A DNA stretch of 64,000 nucleotides from Limisphaerales bacterium (GCA_009773355.1 WRPG01000011.1:116091-180090), one strand, 5' to 3'; positions 54,907 to 64,000 are shown, counted from the first letter of the stretch. The notes: generated by a model from the sequence alone, not told the origin. A program made the numbers and translations.

Positions 54907-55134
54907 CTATTTACACTCGTGAACGGAGTTAACCTTCGACTTCACGCTTTCATCCGACTTGATCAGTGGTGGCCAGGCTCGTTTGAAGCGTTCACCTGCC
55001 AGTTTCCTCGTCGCGTCGAAGCCCAGCTTGCTGCAAATGGCGATTTCGCTCGTGGCGTGGTCGAGCACCTCGGACGGGCCTCTGGTGTAGATGCTGTCGC
55101 ACTGCGGGTCTGTGCGGGTGAAGTCGGTGTCCAT
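54907..55134 (-). CDS. Small hypothetical protein (75 aa)
   Basis: MDTDFTRTDPQCDSIYTRGPSEVLDHATSEIAICSKLGFDATRKLAGERFKRAW; spans AIPR-to-isomerase gap. Confidence 0.4.
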   Translation of the reverse strand: MDTDFTRTDPQCDSIYTRGPSEVLDHATSEIAICSKLGFDATRKLAGERFKRAWPPLIKSDESVKSKVNSVHECK

Positions 55135-55143
55135 GCCTTTCCC

Positions 55144-56235
55144 TCACGCCCGCAGTCCGAGGCCGAGCACTTCCCGGCAATACTTGATGCTGCGCTCGAC
55201 TTCGCCGCGTTGGTAGTCCTGCTGGGCCTTGTTGCCGTCCACGCCGGCGGGGGCCTTGAACGGCTCAATCTTCTTCCCGCGCTTCGCCAGCGCGATGAAA
55301 CGCGCGAGGTCGCTCGCCTTCGCCTTGGGGAAGGTTTTCCAAATGTCCTGTTTCCAAATCGCGAACTCGCGCGCGAAGCCGGAGATGGTCTCGATGTGGA
55401 CGGCCACGCCGGGGCAGTGCTGCTCGAAGAGGTCGAAGAACGCGGGCAGGTCCAGGCAGCCCTCGCCCATCGCGGTCCACTGCACGGTCACGCCGTTGGC
55501 GGACTCCCAGACCATGTCGTCGCGCAGGCTGGTGGTGAGGACGTAGGGCGCGAGGGTTTCGAGGCTGGCGAGCGGGTCTTCGAGGGTCCACGCGGCGTTG
55601 CCGGAGTCGAAGTTCACGCCCACGAAATCCTTGCCGGCGGCCTCGACGAGCTGTTGCAGCTCCCACGCCTGCATGTCGCCCGCGTGGTTCTCGACGGCGA
55701 CCTTCACGCCCGCGTCCATGGCGCGGCTGCGCTGGGACTTGAGCACCTTCACGGTGTCGGCGATGCGCGCCTCGATGCCGCCTTCGGTGCTGCGGTCTTC
55801 CTGCCCGCCGAGGACGACGCGAAAGGCCTTCGAGCCAATCGCCTTGCTCATGCGCAGGCCCAGCGCGAGGTGCTCCTCTGCCGTGCCCCAGTCCTTTTTG
55901 AAGCGCTTCGCGGTCGGGCAGATGCTCCACGAGCCGAGTTCGATGGTGACGCCCTTGCCGGCGGCGTATTTGCGAACTTCGGCGAGCGAGGCGTCGTCGT
56001 GCTTGCCTTCGAGCGGGCCGAAGTCGGTGATGAAGAGCGAGTCGCAGCCGAGCTTCTCGGAGTAATCAATGAGCTGCCGGGCGTTCCACTTCATGGCGCG
56101 CACGGCGAAGTTGTCGAAGCCGAGCTTGTGGTTGCGCTTCTTCGCAGGCGCGGCAACCGCAGGCAACGCGGCCAGCGTGGCGGCAGCGGCAGTGGCGCGG
56201 ACGAAGTCGCGGCGGGACAGGGACGAAGTGTTCAT
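55144..56235 (-). CDS. Sugar phosphate isomerase/epimerase-like TIM barrel, Tat-type leader
   Basis: SLSRRDFVRATAAAATLAAL; VAVENHAGDMQAWELQQLVEAAG, GVNFDSGNAAW, VAVHIETISG. Confidence 0.82.
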   Translation of the reverse strand: MNTSSLSRRDFVRATAAAATLAALPAVAAPAKKRNHKLGFDNFAVRAMKWNARQLIDYSEKLGCDSLFITDFGPLEGKHDDASLAEVRKYAAGKGVTIELGSWSICPTAKRFKKDWGTAEEHLALGLRMSKAIGSKAFRVVLGGQEDRSTEGGIEARIADTVKVLKSQRSRAMDAGVKVAVENHAGDMQAWELQQLVEAAGKDFVGVNFDSGNAAWTLEDPLASLETLAPYVLTTSLRDDMVWESANGVTVQWTAMGEGCLDLPAFFDLFEQHCPGVAVHIETISGFAREFAIWKQDIWKTFPKAKASDLARFIALAKRGKKIEPFKAPAGVDGNKAQQDYQRGEVERSIKYCREVLGLGLRA

Positions 56236-56289
56236 GGGTGCGGAGCTTGGCAAAGGTTCCCGTGCGTGCCAAGCGCGGCTTCACAAGGC

Positions 56290-56361
56290 AGTATTCAGTA
56301 ACCAGTGTTCAGTATTCAGTGTGCTGTGCCTGCCGTGACTGAACACTGACTACTGAACACT
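56290..56361. repeat. Intergenic inverted repeat of short words
   Basis: AGTATTCAGTAACCAGTGTTCAGTATTCAGT ... ACTGAACACTGACTACTGAACACT. Confidence 0.8.
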
Positions 56362-56488
56362 TGGCTTTCCACCCCTCACTCCGGCGAATCAAGGCTGGCC
56401 CCGAAATCTCCCGGCAAAAAGCCTTGCTCCCACCATTAGCAGGGTGTTACCAACACTCAGCGTCTATTTGCAGTGGTCAGGCGCGTTT

Positions 56489-56974
56489 ATGCGTTGTCCC
56501 AAGTGCGGCTGCCTCGACGACAAAGTCATTGATTCCCGGGGTTCACGGGAAGGCTCCACCATCCGCCGCCGGCGCGAGTGCCTCAAGTGCGCCCATCGCT
56601 TCACCACCTACGAGGAGATTGAGCACGCCGGCCTGAGCGTCGTGAAGCGCGACGGCCGCCGCGAGGAGTTCACCAAGGAGAAACTGCTCGGCAGCCTCAA
56701 GGCCGCCTGCGCCAAGCGCCCCGTGCCCGCCGCGGAAATCGAGGCGCTCGCCGAGACCATCACCGACCGCGTCACCGACGAGTTCGACTCCGAGGTGCCC
56801 AGCAAGGCGCTGGGCGAGCTGGTCATGGCCCGCCTGCGCGAACTCGACAAGGTCGCCTACGTCCGTTACGCGAGCATCTACCGGCGCTTCGAGGAGGCGG
56901 AGGACTTCCTCGACGCGCTCAAACAAGTGGAGGGCAAAAGTGATACAGCTACATTCCCATTGCCTGGTATTTGA
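56489..56974 (+). CDS. nrdR: Transcriptional repressor NrdR
   Basis: MRCPKCGCLDDKVIDSRGSREGSTIRRRRECLKCAHRFTTYEEIE zinc ribbon + ATP-cone. Confidence 0.95.
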   Translation: MRCPKCGCLDDKVIDSRGSREGSTIRRRRECLKCAHRFTTYEEIEHAGLSVVKRDGRREEFTKEKLLGSLKAACAKRPVPAAEIEALAETITDRVTDEFDSEVPSKALGELVMARLRELDKVAYVRYASIYRRFEEAEDFLDALKQVEGKSDTATFPLPGI

Positions 56975-57503
56975 GACGGCCAACGGCGAGCACATCCCCT
57001 GCTCGGTCGAGGATGTGAGCGTCGAGGTCATCGGCGAGGCGGTCGAGCAGCTCGACCACGACATCGTCAAGCAGGCCGCCGCCGCCGTGCTTCACTACTT
57101 CAAGGTCGAGCGGAAGCAGACCGTCGTGACCATCGCGGAGTTCACCGCCGCGCTGGAGGAGGTGCTGCGCGGACTCGGCCTCATCGTCACGAGCACGGAG
57201 ACCAAGCCCGCGCCCGCGCTGGCCGGCCCCGTGGCGGAGTCGAGCCTGGACGACCTCGCGGCTGAAACCGGCGACGGCGGGGAGCTGCTCTTCTTCCCGC
57301 GCCTGCGCGAGGAGATGCGCCAGCAACTCAGCCAGTCCCCGCGCCTCGTGCGCTTCAACGGCCTGCACGACTGCGTGAAGCGCCTCGTGGGCGCGCGCCG
57401 CTGGTGCGACCGTTGCCGCGCGATGAGCGACCAGATTGTGGGCTACCTCCGCCAGTGCCTCGACGAGAACCACCGCGCGGACTGCGCGCTGGTGGTGAGT
57501 TGA
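56940..57503 (+). CDS. Hypothetical protein overlapping nrdR 3' end
   Basis: 187 aa, GTG start; CDRCRAMSDQIVGYLRQCLDENHRADCALVVS. Confidence 0.6.
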   Translation: MIQLHSHCLVFETANGEHIPCSVEDVSVEVIGEAVEQLDHDIVKQAAAAVLHYFKVERKQTVVTIAEFTAALEEVLRGLGLIVTSTETKPAPALAGPVAESSLDDLAAETGDGGELLFFPRLREEMRQQLSQSPRLVRFNGLHDCVKRLVGARRWCDRCRAMSDQIVGYLRQCLDENHRADCALVVS

Positions 57504-57578
57504 AGACGTGCGTGAGTAGACTGGCAGTTTGGATGTGATTCACTGCTCAGTAGGTAGACAACGAACGATGCCAAGACC

Positions 57579-57773
57579 ATGAACATGATTGACACCACCT
57601 GCCGAAGGTTGCGCGACATCGGCATTTTTCTTCTGGGAGTCGCGGCGATTACGATGACTGTCCACTACATCTACGCGTGGAAGACTTCTCCAGAGCAGGA
57701 GATGAAAAGTCTGATTCAAGGTCACTTCTATCGTGAGATGCAAAAGGCGTTTGCCGAGTCCGCCAAGAAATAG
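57579..57773 (+). CDS. Small membrane protein (64 aa)
   Basis: One TM segment DIGIFLLGVAAITMTVHYIYAW. Confidence 0.45.
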   Translation: MNMIDTTCRRLRDIGIFLLGVAAITMTVHYIYAWKTSPEQEMKSLIQGHFYREMQKAFAESAKK

Positions 57774-57785
57774 TTCGACGCCTCC

Positions 57786-58127
57786 ATGAGCAAAACCCTC
57801 TTTGAACGCATCGCCGCGAAGGAGATTCCGGCGAACCTGGTCTACGAAGACGAGCACGTCGTCGCCTTCCGCGACCTCCACCCGCAGGCACCCACGCACA
57901 TCCTCATCGTGCCGCGCAAGCCCATCCCCCGCATCGCCGAGGCCACGCCCACCGACCACGCCTTGATCGGCCACCTGCTGCTGAAGGCGGCGGAAGTCGC
58001 CGCAAAGGTTGGCCTCACCAACGGCTACCGCCTCGTCATCAACAACGGTCCCGACGGCGGCGAATCCGTCCCGCACCTCCACTGCCACATCCTCGGCGGC
58101 CGCGCGATGAGCTGGCCGCCGGGGTGA
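57786..58127 (+). CDS. HIT family (HINT-like) protein
   Basis: ANLVYEDEHVVAFRDLHPQAPTHILIVPRKPI, ESVPHLHCHILGGR. Confidence 0.94.
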   Translation: MSKTLFERIAAKEIPANLVYEDEHVVAFRDLHPQAPTHILIVPRKPIPRIAEATPTDHALIGHLLLKAAEVAAKVGLTNGYRLVINNGPDGGESVPHLHCHILGGRAMSWPPG

Positions 58128-58351
58128 ATGATTGAGCCGAAGGGAAACCAAGGGCGCTTCACCCGCTCACCACGGCTCAAGGGTTCAACCCGAAGTCCGA
58201 AGCTGGCCGAACGGAACGAAAGAAAACGAAAGGGAGGGAGGCGCTTGGCGAACCTGGGACGGAACCGTTTCCCCCGCGCCTTCCGGGTTGCCGTCACGGT
58301 CCATTTCGGCGGCGTTCGATTCCTTCGGCAATTCCTTTTCGGAGTTGGGGT

Positions 58352-59188
58352 TCAAAGCACCTGCACCACCAGCGCCGTGGCATTGTCGCGGCCATCGTTG
58401 CGGACCGATTCCTCCACCATGTGGCGGGCGCGATTGGCGGTCGCGCCGGTGTCCTCCGGCTCGCGCAGCAGGTCAACGATGCGGTGGTCGAAGAGGCCCG
58501 CCATCAGGCCGTCGGTGCAGAAGAGGAAGATGTCGCCCGGCTCGCAGCCCACCGCGCCGACCTGCGGATCCACGTAGCGGTTGTCGCCGCCGAGGGCTTT
58601 TTGCAGCACGTTGCGGCGCGGGTGCGTGCGGGCCTCGTGCTCGGTGAGCTGGCCGTTGCGCAGGAGCCAGCCCACATGGGTGTCATCGGCGGTGAGCTGC
58701 TTGAGCGGGCCGCCGCGCGCCGGCAGGTAGTAAATCCGGCTGTCACCGACGTGGCCGAAATACATCCAGCCGGGCGTGAACCAGCCCAGGCTCAGGGTTG
58801 TGGCCATGCCGGCGCATTCCTCGTAGCTGCCGCCCACATAAACGAGCGCGCGGTGAATCTGGTCGAACAGCTCCGCCAGCACGTCGTTGACGCCGGCGTT
58901 GAGGCCGTGGGCGGACAGGTGAAACGAGCGCGGCAGCAGGGTCGTGATCTTTTCCACGGCGATGCGGCTGGCATATTCCCCGGCCATCGCGCCGCCCATC
59001 CCGTCACTCACGGCGAAGGCGAAGTCCGCATTGTCCGTGGAGGCCTCGCCGGCCTTGCCGAGCCGCCGCACCTCGCGCGCGTCGAACTGGAGCGTGAGGA
59101 AGGCATCCTCGTTGTTCTTGCGCACGCGGCCCACGTCGGTCCAGCCGGACCAGCGCAGCGTCATGGAGGCGGGACTGGACGGGGTCAT
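58352..59188 (-). CDS. PP2C-family Ser/Thr phosphatase
   Basis: GRVRKNNEDAFL, FAVSDGMGGAMAGEYAS, FGHVGDSRIYYLPARGGPLKQLTADDTHVG, DIFLFCTDGLMAGL. Confidence 0.93.
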   Translation of the reverse strand: MTPSSPASMTLRWSGWTDVGRVRKNNEDAFLTLQFDAREVRRLGKAGEASTDNADFAFAVSDGMGGAMAGEYASRIAVEKITTLLPRSFHLSAHGLNAGVNDVLAELFDQIHRALVYVGGSYEECAGMATTLSLGWFTPGWMYFGHVGDSRIYYLPARGGPLKQLTADDTHVGWLLRNGQLTEHEARTHPRRNVLQKALGGDNRYVDPQVGAVGCEPGDIFLFCTDGLMAGLFDHRIVDLLREPEDTGATANRARHMVEESVRNDGRDNATALVVQVL

Positions 59189-59577
59189 GCGGGGGAAGCG
59201 GGGTCCGGCAACAGCGTGGCCAGCTCGAAATCAATCACGCAGAACCGCCCGTCGGACGTGCGGTAGGTGACGTTGCGCACGTCGGGGTCGTCGTGGCGCA
59301 CGCCAAATTTTTCCAGCTCGGCGAACAGCTCGGCCCGCCGGTGCTCACCGAGGTGTTCCACGCGCCCGCCGCAGTTCGAGGTGACGATGCGCAGTTTCTC
59401 GGCGTCCGCCTCCAGCAGGCGGGGCACGAAGTTGCAGCCGCGCGCCTCCAGGTGGCGCAGCACGCGCACCTCGTTGGCGAAGCGCTCGGGGGCGTTCGAG
59501 CCGTGGAAGACTTTGATGACCCGGCCGTCGAAGGTCAGGTTCACCGTCGCCCGCAGCGTGTCTTTGACTTTGAGCAT
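59185..59577 (-). CDS. Minimal protein-kinase-fold protein (130 aa) coupled to PP2C
   Basis: VIKVFHGSNAPERFANEVRVLRHLE ... GVRHDDPDVRNVTYRTSDGRFCVIDFELATLL (kinase-like HxD...N and DFE). Confidence 0.6.
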   Translation of the reverse strand: MLKVKDTLRATVNLTFDGRVIKVFHGSNAPERFANEVRVLRHLEARGCNFVPRLLEADAEKLRIVTSNCGGRVEHLGEHRRAELFAELEKFGVRHDDPDVRNVTYRTSDGRFCVIDFELATLLPDPASPA

Positions 59578-59793
59578 CGCACCGTCCGCGCGCTGGCGCG
59601 GACGCGGCGGAGGATGCCCCAGGCAAGGCGGGTTGAAAAGCAGTGAGGCATCGAAATATGCAGCGTGGCCAACTTTAGCCAGCGCGCCGAAGCGTGGCGG
59701 CGTCGCGCGGGCGGCGTTCAAAATAATGAACTTCATTGATACCAGCGGAAACATTGGCCTTGACGCCCATTGGCCGGAAAAACCCTTGCCCCG

Positions 59794-59809
59794 TGGCATT
59801 CGCCCTGCT
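59794..59809 (+). promoter_or_regulatory. Possible sigma-54 promoter upstream of glnA (TGGCAT-TCGCC-CTGCT)
   Basis: GG-N10-GC invariants kept, about 80 nt upstream of ATG. Confidence 0.45.
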
Positions 59810-59888
59810 GAACTGTCCGCCGAGCGATTCACGGGGAAGCAGGAGCTTCTTTGCATCGTGCCTTACTGAACTAACAACACTCACGCAC

Positions 59889-60935
59889 ATGGCGAAATAC
59901 AAACTCGAATACCTCTGGCTCGACGGCTATGAACCCGTCGCAAACATCCGCGGCAAGACCCAAATCAAGGAATTCGCGAGCTTCCCGAAACTCGAGCAGC
60001 TCCCGATGTGGGGCTTCGACGGCAGCTCCACCCGGCAGGCCGAAGGCCGCAGCTCCGACTGCATGCTCAAGCCCGTCGCGGTCTATCCCGACTCGACCAA
60101 GAAGAACGGCGTGATTGTGATGTGCGAGGTCATGATGCCGGACTGCAAGACGCCGCATCCCAGCAACGGCCGCGCGACGATCCCCGATGATCCCGGCGCC
60201 TGGTTCGGCTTCGAGCAGGAGTATTTCCTCTACAAGGACGGCAAGCCCCTCGGCTTCCCGTGCGGCGGCGGCTTCCCCTATCCGCAGGGCGAATACTACA
60301 CCGGCGTCGGCTACAAGAACGTCGGCAGCATCGCCCGCGAGATCGTGGACACGCACCTCGACCTCTGCCTCGACGCCGGCATCAACCACGAAGGCATCAA
60401 CGCCGAGGTGGCCAAGGGCCAGTGGGAATTCCAGATCTTCGGCAAAGGCTCCAAGAACGCCGCCGACCAGATGTGGGTGGCCCGCTACCTCCTGATGCGC
60501 CTCTGCGAGAAGTATGAGGTGGACGTCGTCTGGCACTGCAAGCCCCTCGGCAAGGATGTGGACTGGAACGGCTCCGGCATGCACTCCAACTTCTCGACCA
60601 CCTACATGCGCGAAGTCGGCGGCAAGGACTACTTCGAGGCGCTCATGGCCGCGTTCGACAAATACAAGAACGAGCACATCGCCGTGTATGGCCCGGACAA
60701 CCACCTCCGCCTCACCGGCCTGCACGAGACGCAGTCCATTGACAAGTTCAACTACGGCGTCGCCAACCGTGGCGCGTCCGTGCGCGTCCCGCACAGCTTC
60801 GTGAACAACGACTATCGCGGTTACCTCGAAGACCGCCGGCCCAACTCCCAGGGCGACCCCTACAAGATCGCGGGCCGCATCCTGCAGACCATCCAGACCG
60901 TTCCGACCCCCGCCGTCAAGAAGGGCAAGAAGTAA
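59889..60935 (+). CDS. glnA: Glutamine synthetase, type II (eukaryote-type GSII)
   Basis: [55 protein letters not shown]; about 348 aa. Confidence 0.93.
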   Translation: MAKYKLEYLWLDGYEPVANIRGKTQIKEFASFPKLEQLPMWGFDGSSTRQAEGRSSDCMLKPVAVYPDSTKKNGVIVMCEVMMPDCKTPHPSNGRATIPDDPGAWFGFEQEYFLYKDGKPLGFPCGGGFPYPQGEYYTGVGYKNVGSIAREIVDTHLDLCLDAGINHEGINAEVAKGQWEFQIFGKGSKNAADQMWVARYLLMRLCEKYEVDVVWHCKPLGKDVDWNGSGMHSNFSTTYMREVGGKDYFEALMAAFDKYKNEHIAVYGPDNHLRLTGLHETQSIDKFNYGVANRGASVRVPHSFVNNDYRGYLEDRRPNSQGDPYKIAGRILQTIQTVPTPAVKKGKK

Positions 60936-61034
60936 CGGCTGCCGCGCCGGCTCCGTTCCCCGGGCCGTCGCGCGACCCACTCTGGTCCGGCATCGGTGCC
61001 GGGCCGCTGAACGGGGAACCCTGTTGAACACGAC

Positions 61035-61064
61035 ACGGCGCGGGCTTCGGCCCGCGCCGTTTTT
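61035..61064 (+). terminator. Rho-independent terminator downstream of glnA
   Basis: ACGGCGCGGGC-TTCG-GCCCGCGCCGT-TTTT. Confidence 0.9.
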
Positions 61065-61147
61065 GCTTTGGTGCCGGCGGTTTGCAACCGCCGCGCCTTT
61101 TCCCTTTTCATCCCCGGCACGTTTCGCCAGCCTTCGCGCCGATACCT

Positions 61148-62188
61148 ATGGCAAAAGCGCATTCTTACAAATTCTGTTTCGGTCCGTGGAACATCAGCGA
61201 GGGACAAGACCCCTACGGCCCGCCCGTCCGGCAGCCGCAGACCTTCGAGTGGAAGCTGGCCCAGCTCAAGCAGCACGGCTTCGACGCGATGATGTTCCAT
61301 GACGATGACGCGGTGCCCGGCCTCGACGGCAAGTCCGCGAAGCAGATCGTCAAGGAGGCGCGCGAGCTCAAGAAGCGCCTCGACGGCCTCGGCATCGCCG
61401 CCGAAATGGTCGCGCCGCGCCTGTGGTTTCACCCGAACACCATTGACGGTGCCTACACCAGCAACGACCCCAAGTGTCGCGCCTATGCCATCGAACGCTC
61501 GAAGGTGTGCATAGACATCGCCCACGAGCTGGACACCGATCTCATCGTCCTCTGGCTCGCCCGCGAAGGCAGCTACATCCGCGAGTCGAAGAACGCCCGC
61601 CGTTGTGTGGACTACCTGGTCGAAGCGTTTGACAAGATGCTCGGCTACGACAAGAGCATCCGCCTCTCCATCGAGCCCAAGCCCAACGAGCCGATGGACC
61701 ACGCCTACATCCCCACCATCGGCCACGCGCTCGCCATCGCGCAGCTCACGCGCGATCCGAAGCGCGTCGGCTGCCTGATCGAGAGCGCGCACGCCATCCT
61801 CGCGGGCCTCGATCCGGCGGACGAGATTGATTTCGCCTGCGCCTTCGGGAAGCTCTGGTCGCTCCACCTCAATGACCAGAACGGCCTCAAGTATGACCAG
61901 GACCGCCCCTTCGGCTGCACGAACCTCCGCAGCGCCTTCGACCAAATCCGTTCGCTTGAGCGCAACGGCTACGGGCGCAAGGGCGAATACGTCTGCTTCG
62001 ACGTGCATCCCTTCCGCACCACGAAGGAAGAGCACTGGCTCGACCATCTCACGAACAGCCGCCGCACCTTTCTCCGCCTGTTGGAGAAGGTCCGCAGCTT
62101 CGACGAGAAAGCCGCGCAAGCCCTCGTCGCCGACCGCAACTACCAGGCGCTCGACCAGTTGGTCATCGAGCACCTGATGGGCAAGTGA
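61148..62188 (+). CDS. Xylose isomerase-like TIM barrel sugar isomerase
   Basis: MAKAHSYKFCFGPWNISEGQDPYGPP; RLSIEPKPNEPMDHAYIPTIGHAL; SLHLNDQNGLKYDQDRPFG. Confidence 0.85.
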   Translation: MAKAHSYKFCFGPWNISEGQDPYGPPVRQPQTFEWKLAQLKQHGFDAMMFHDDDAVPGLDGKSAKQIVKEARELKKRLDGLGIAAEMVAPRLWFHPNTIDGAYTSNDPKCRAYAIERSKVCIDIAHELDTDLIVLWLAREGSYIRESKNARRCVDYLVEAFDKMLGYDKSIRLSIEPKPNEPMDHAYIPTIGHALAIAQLTRDPKRVGCLIESAHAILAGLDPADEIDFACAFGKLWSLHLNDQNGLKYDQDRPFGCTNLRSAFDQIRSLERNGYGRKGEYVCFDVHPFRTTKEEHWLDHLTNSRRTFLRLLEKVRSFDEKAAQALVADRNYQALDQLVIEHLMGK

Positions 62189-62247
62189 CCCGGTGGGGCG
62201 AGGCTCCTGACGAGCCGGAGTCGTAGCCGAATGCCAGCCTGTCGCGC

Positions 62248-62955
62248 ATGAACTCACCCGTCACCACCGCCCCGCCCGGCACGACGAACCGCGAATTCCT
62301 CGAACAGTTCGCGCAGCCCGGCCGCGTCGGCTTGTGCGGCGGCGACTCGCTCATTGACAGGGGCATCGCTGCCGCCGAGCGCCACGCCACGCCCGATGGT
62401 CGGTGGAGCCGCTGGACCCACGCCTTCGTCTTCGGCGAGCGGCGCAGCGACGGCCATCTCTGGATCATCGAGTCCGACATGCAGGTGCAGCGCCGCCACG
62501 TCCAGTTCGGCGTGCAGGAGAACCGCACCACCAAATACCACGACGAGCGGCTCTACTCCTCGCTCGCCATCCTCGACTTCCAGCTCCCGCCGGAGCAGGT
62601 GAACCGTGTCGTGGCCGAGGGGCTTGAGCTTGTCTCCGGCCGCATCCGCTACTCGCTCCGCGAAATCCTCGGCATCCTCATCGCCCTGCGGCATCCGACG
62701 CTGCGCCCGCGCGGCAACCTGCTCGTCCGCGACCATTCCTTCTTCTGCTCCGCGCTCGTCCGCCACATGTTCTCCAAGGCCGGCCACGACCTCACGCCCG
62801 GTCTGGATGTGAAGCACACCGCGCCGGAAAACCTCTTTCGCTCACCTGTGCCGCACTGCGCGTGGGTGCTGGAGCGCGCCATGCCGCACAGTCACTTGCG
62901 CGCCTTGGCCAAGCGCGTGAAGCAACGCGTGCGCGCGCGCCTCGGTCGTGACTGA
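62248..62955 (+). CDS. YiiX/YebB-like permuted papain-like amidase candidate
   Basis: RVGLCGGDSLIDRGIAAAE...RWTHAFVFGE...SFFCSALVRHMFSKAGHDL; His and Cys placed as in permuted NlpC/P60. Confidence 0.5.
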   Translation: MNSPVTTAPPGTTNREFLEQFAQPGRVGLCGGDSLIDRGIAAAERHATPDGRWSRWTHAFVFGERRSDGHLWIIESDMQVQRRHVQFGVQENRTTKYHDERLYSSLAILDFQLPPEQVNRVVAEGLELVSGRIRYSLREILGILIALRHPTLRPRGNLLVRDHSFFCSALVRHMFSKAGHDLTPGLDVKHTAPENLFRSPVPHCAWVLERAMPHSHLRALAKRVKQRVRARLGRD

Positions 62956-62964
62956 ACAACGCCG

Positions 62965-63537
62965 ATGGCCCGTTCCCGACAAGCTGGTTTCCTTGGCGCC
63001 CTGCAAGCCAGCTTCCTGCTGGTGGGTTTGATGTTTTTCATCAAGGCCGTCGAACTCAGCGCGGACGTTTCCTTCGCCGGCTTCGGCATCGTGCCGCGCG
63101 ACGAGCGCGGGTTGATTGGCCTGCTCTTCAGTCCACTCCTGCACGGCAACGCCGCGCATCTGCTGGCGAACGCCGCGCCGCTCTTCGTGCTGCTCACGCT
63201 GCTCTTCTGGGACCGCAAGTATCACCCGTGGCGCACGCTGGCGTTCATCTGGCTGGCGAGCGGCCTCGGCACCTGGCTCATCGGGCGGGGCATGACGAAC
63301 GGCCAGCTCACGGTCCACATCGGGGCCAGCTCGGTGATTTATGGGCTGGTCGTGTATCTGCTCGTCGCGGGCTTCCTGATGGACAGTTGGCGCGCGGTCT
63401 TCGTGGCAGTGGGCGTGGGCATCGCTTACGGCGGCATCATCTACGGCGTGCTGCCGCAGTCCGGCCCCATCTCGTGGGAAGGCCACTTGTGCGGGGCCAT
63501 CGCCGGCTTCTTCACCGCACGGCACAACCACGCGTGA
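62965..63537 (+). CDS. Rhomboid family intramembrane serine protease
   Basis: LLFSPLLHGNAAHLLANAAPLFVLL; VHIGASSVIYGLVVYLL (GxSxxxYG); SWEGHLCGAIAGFFTA. Confidence 0.88.
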   Translation: MARSRQAGFLGALQASFLLVGLMFFIKAVELSADVSFAGFGIVPRDERGLIGLLFSPLLHGNAAHLLANAAPLFVLLTLLFWDRKYHPWRTLAFIWLASGLGTWLIGRGMTNGQLTVHIGASSVIYGLVVYLLVAGFLMDSWRAVFVAVGVGIAYGGIIYGVLPQSGPISWEGHLCGAIAGFFTARHNHA

Positions 63538-63584
63538 CGCAACTCCCGGCTTCCCGCGCGGGCGGGGCCGGCTAGACTCCCGGC

Positions 63585-63914
63585 ATGACCTCTTCGCTGC
63601 TTCGCACTGTGCTGGGCCTGCTCGTTGCGTTGTCCGCCAGCCAAGCCGCCGCGCAGACCGTTCCCGTCTATGGCGACATCACGGATGCCACAACCGGCAA
63701 GCCCGTTGCTGCGCGGCTTTATTTGCGTGGCGACACCGACGGCAAGTGGCATTTCCCAAAATCCGTCCCGCCGTTCGGCTCCGCCGTGCGCTACGAGAAG
63801 CGCAGCGGGTTCAACACCAACGCCACCGAGTATCACACCACGCTCTCGGCGCACCAGTGGGTCGTGGAGCTGCCGCCGGGCGGCTACACCGCCGTCGTCG
63901 AGCGCCAGGGCTGA
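63585..63914 (+). pseudogene. 5' fragment of secreted protein, apparently truncated near a mobile-element end
   Basis: Signal peptide + PVYGDITDATTGKPVAARLYLRGDTDGKWHF... then stop VVERQG* next to a minus-strand ORF end. Confidence 0.5.
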
Positions 63915-63928
63915 CGCATCAAAATAGT

Positions 63929-64000
63929 TCAGGTCGCTTTGAGCAGGCGGAGGAGGTAGTCGGGCTTGAGGGCAGCGTTGAGTTGTTTGCCCTTGGCCCC
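63929..64000 (-). CDS. C-terminal end of possible transposase (partial, runs off right edge)
   Basis: Minus frame ...GAKGKQLNAALKPDYLLRLLKAT*; identity from context and short motif only. Confidence 0.35.
   Translation of the reverse strand, partial: GAKGKQLNAALKPDYLLRLLKAT

Overview
High-GC bacterial chromosome segment, best fit Verrucomicrobiota (Pedosphaera/Limisphaerales-like). Lineage is inferred from gene content (DUF1501 + DUF1549/1553 pairs, DUF1080, planctomycete-type pseudopilins, eukaryote-type GSII), not from a marker-gene search. From left to right: (1) about 0-12.9 kb, an all-minus-strand AraC-led catabolic cluster (PQQ/cytochrome dehydrogenase, esterases, sulfatase, DUF4038-like glycosidase-type protein); (2) two tandem pseudopilins, a DUF1080 protein and pyrF; (3) 17.3-30.5 kb, a complex I operon nuoA-B-C-[2 foreign ORFs]-D-I-H-J-K-L-M-M-N with no nuoEFG, two NuoM paralogs, an apparently enlarged NuoL lateral-helix region and a nucleotidyltransferase module inserted between nuoC and nuoD; (4) an acyl-CoA synthetase, a DUF1549/1553-DUF1501 pair, glnK-amtB behind a consensus sigma-54 site, and a ceramidase-like protein; (5) 40.3-42.4 kb, an orphan RHS tip fused to a SitA6/DUF2380-like toxin with a double-CXXCG (SitI6-like) immunity gene, bordered by a cluster of GTAG-headed palindromes; (6) housekeeping genes; (7) 49.6-55.1 kb, an accessory/defence-like region (PIN + AAA ATPase pair, 21-bp repeat array, AIPR gene broken by a T-homopolymer frameshift); (8) nrdR, HIT, PP2C + mini-kinase, GSII glnA, rhomboid, and a gene truncated near a possible transposase end. 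Several families of inverted-pair palindromes with GTAG...CTAC termini (REP/BIME-like) recur, including two copies inside coding sequences. No rRNA, tRNA or CRISPR was recognised by eye.
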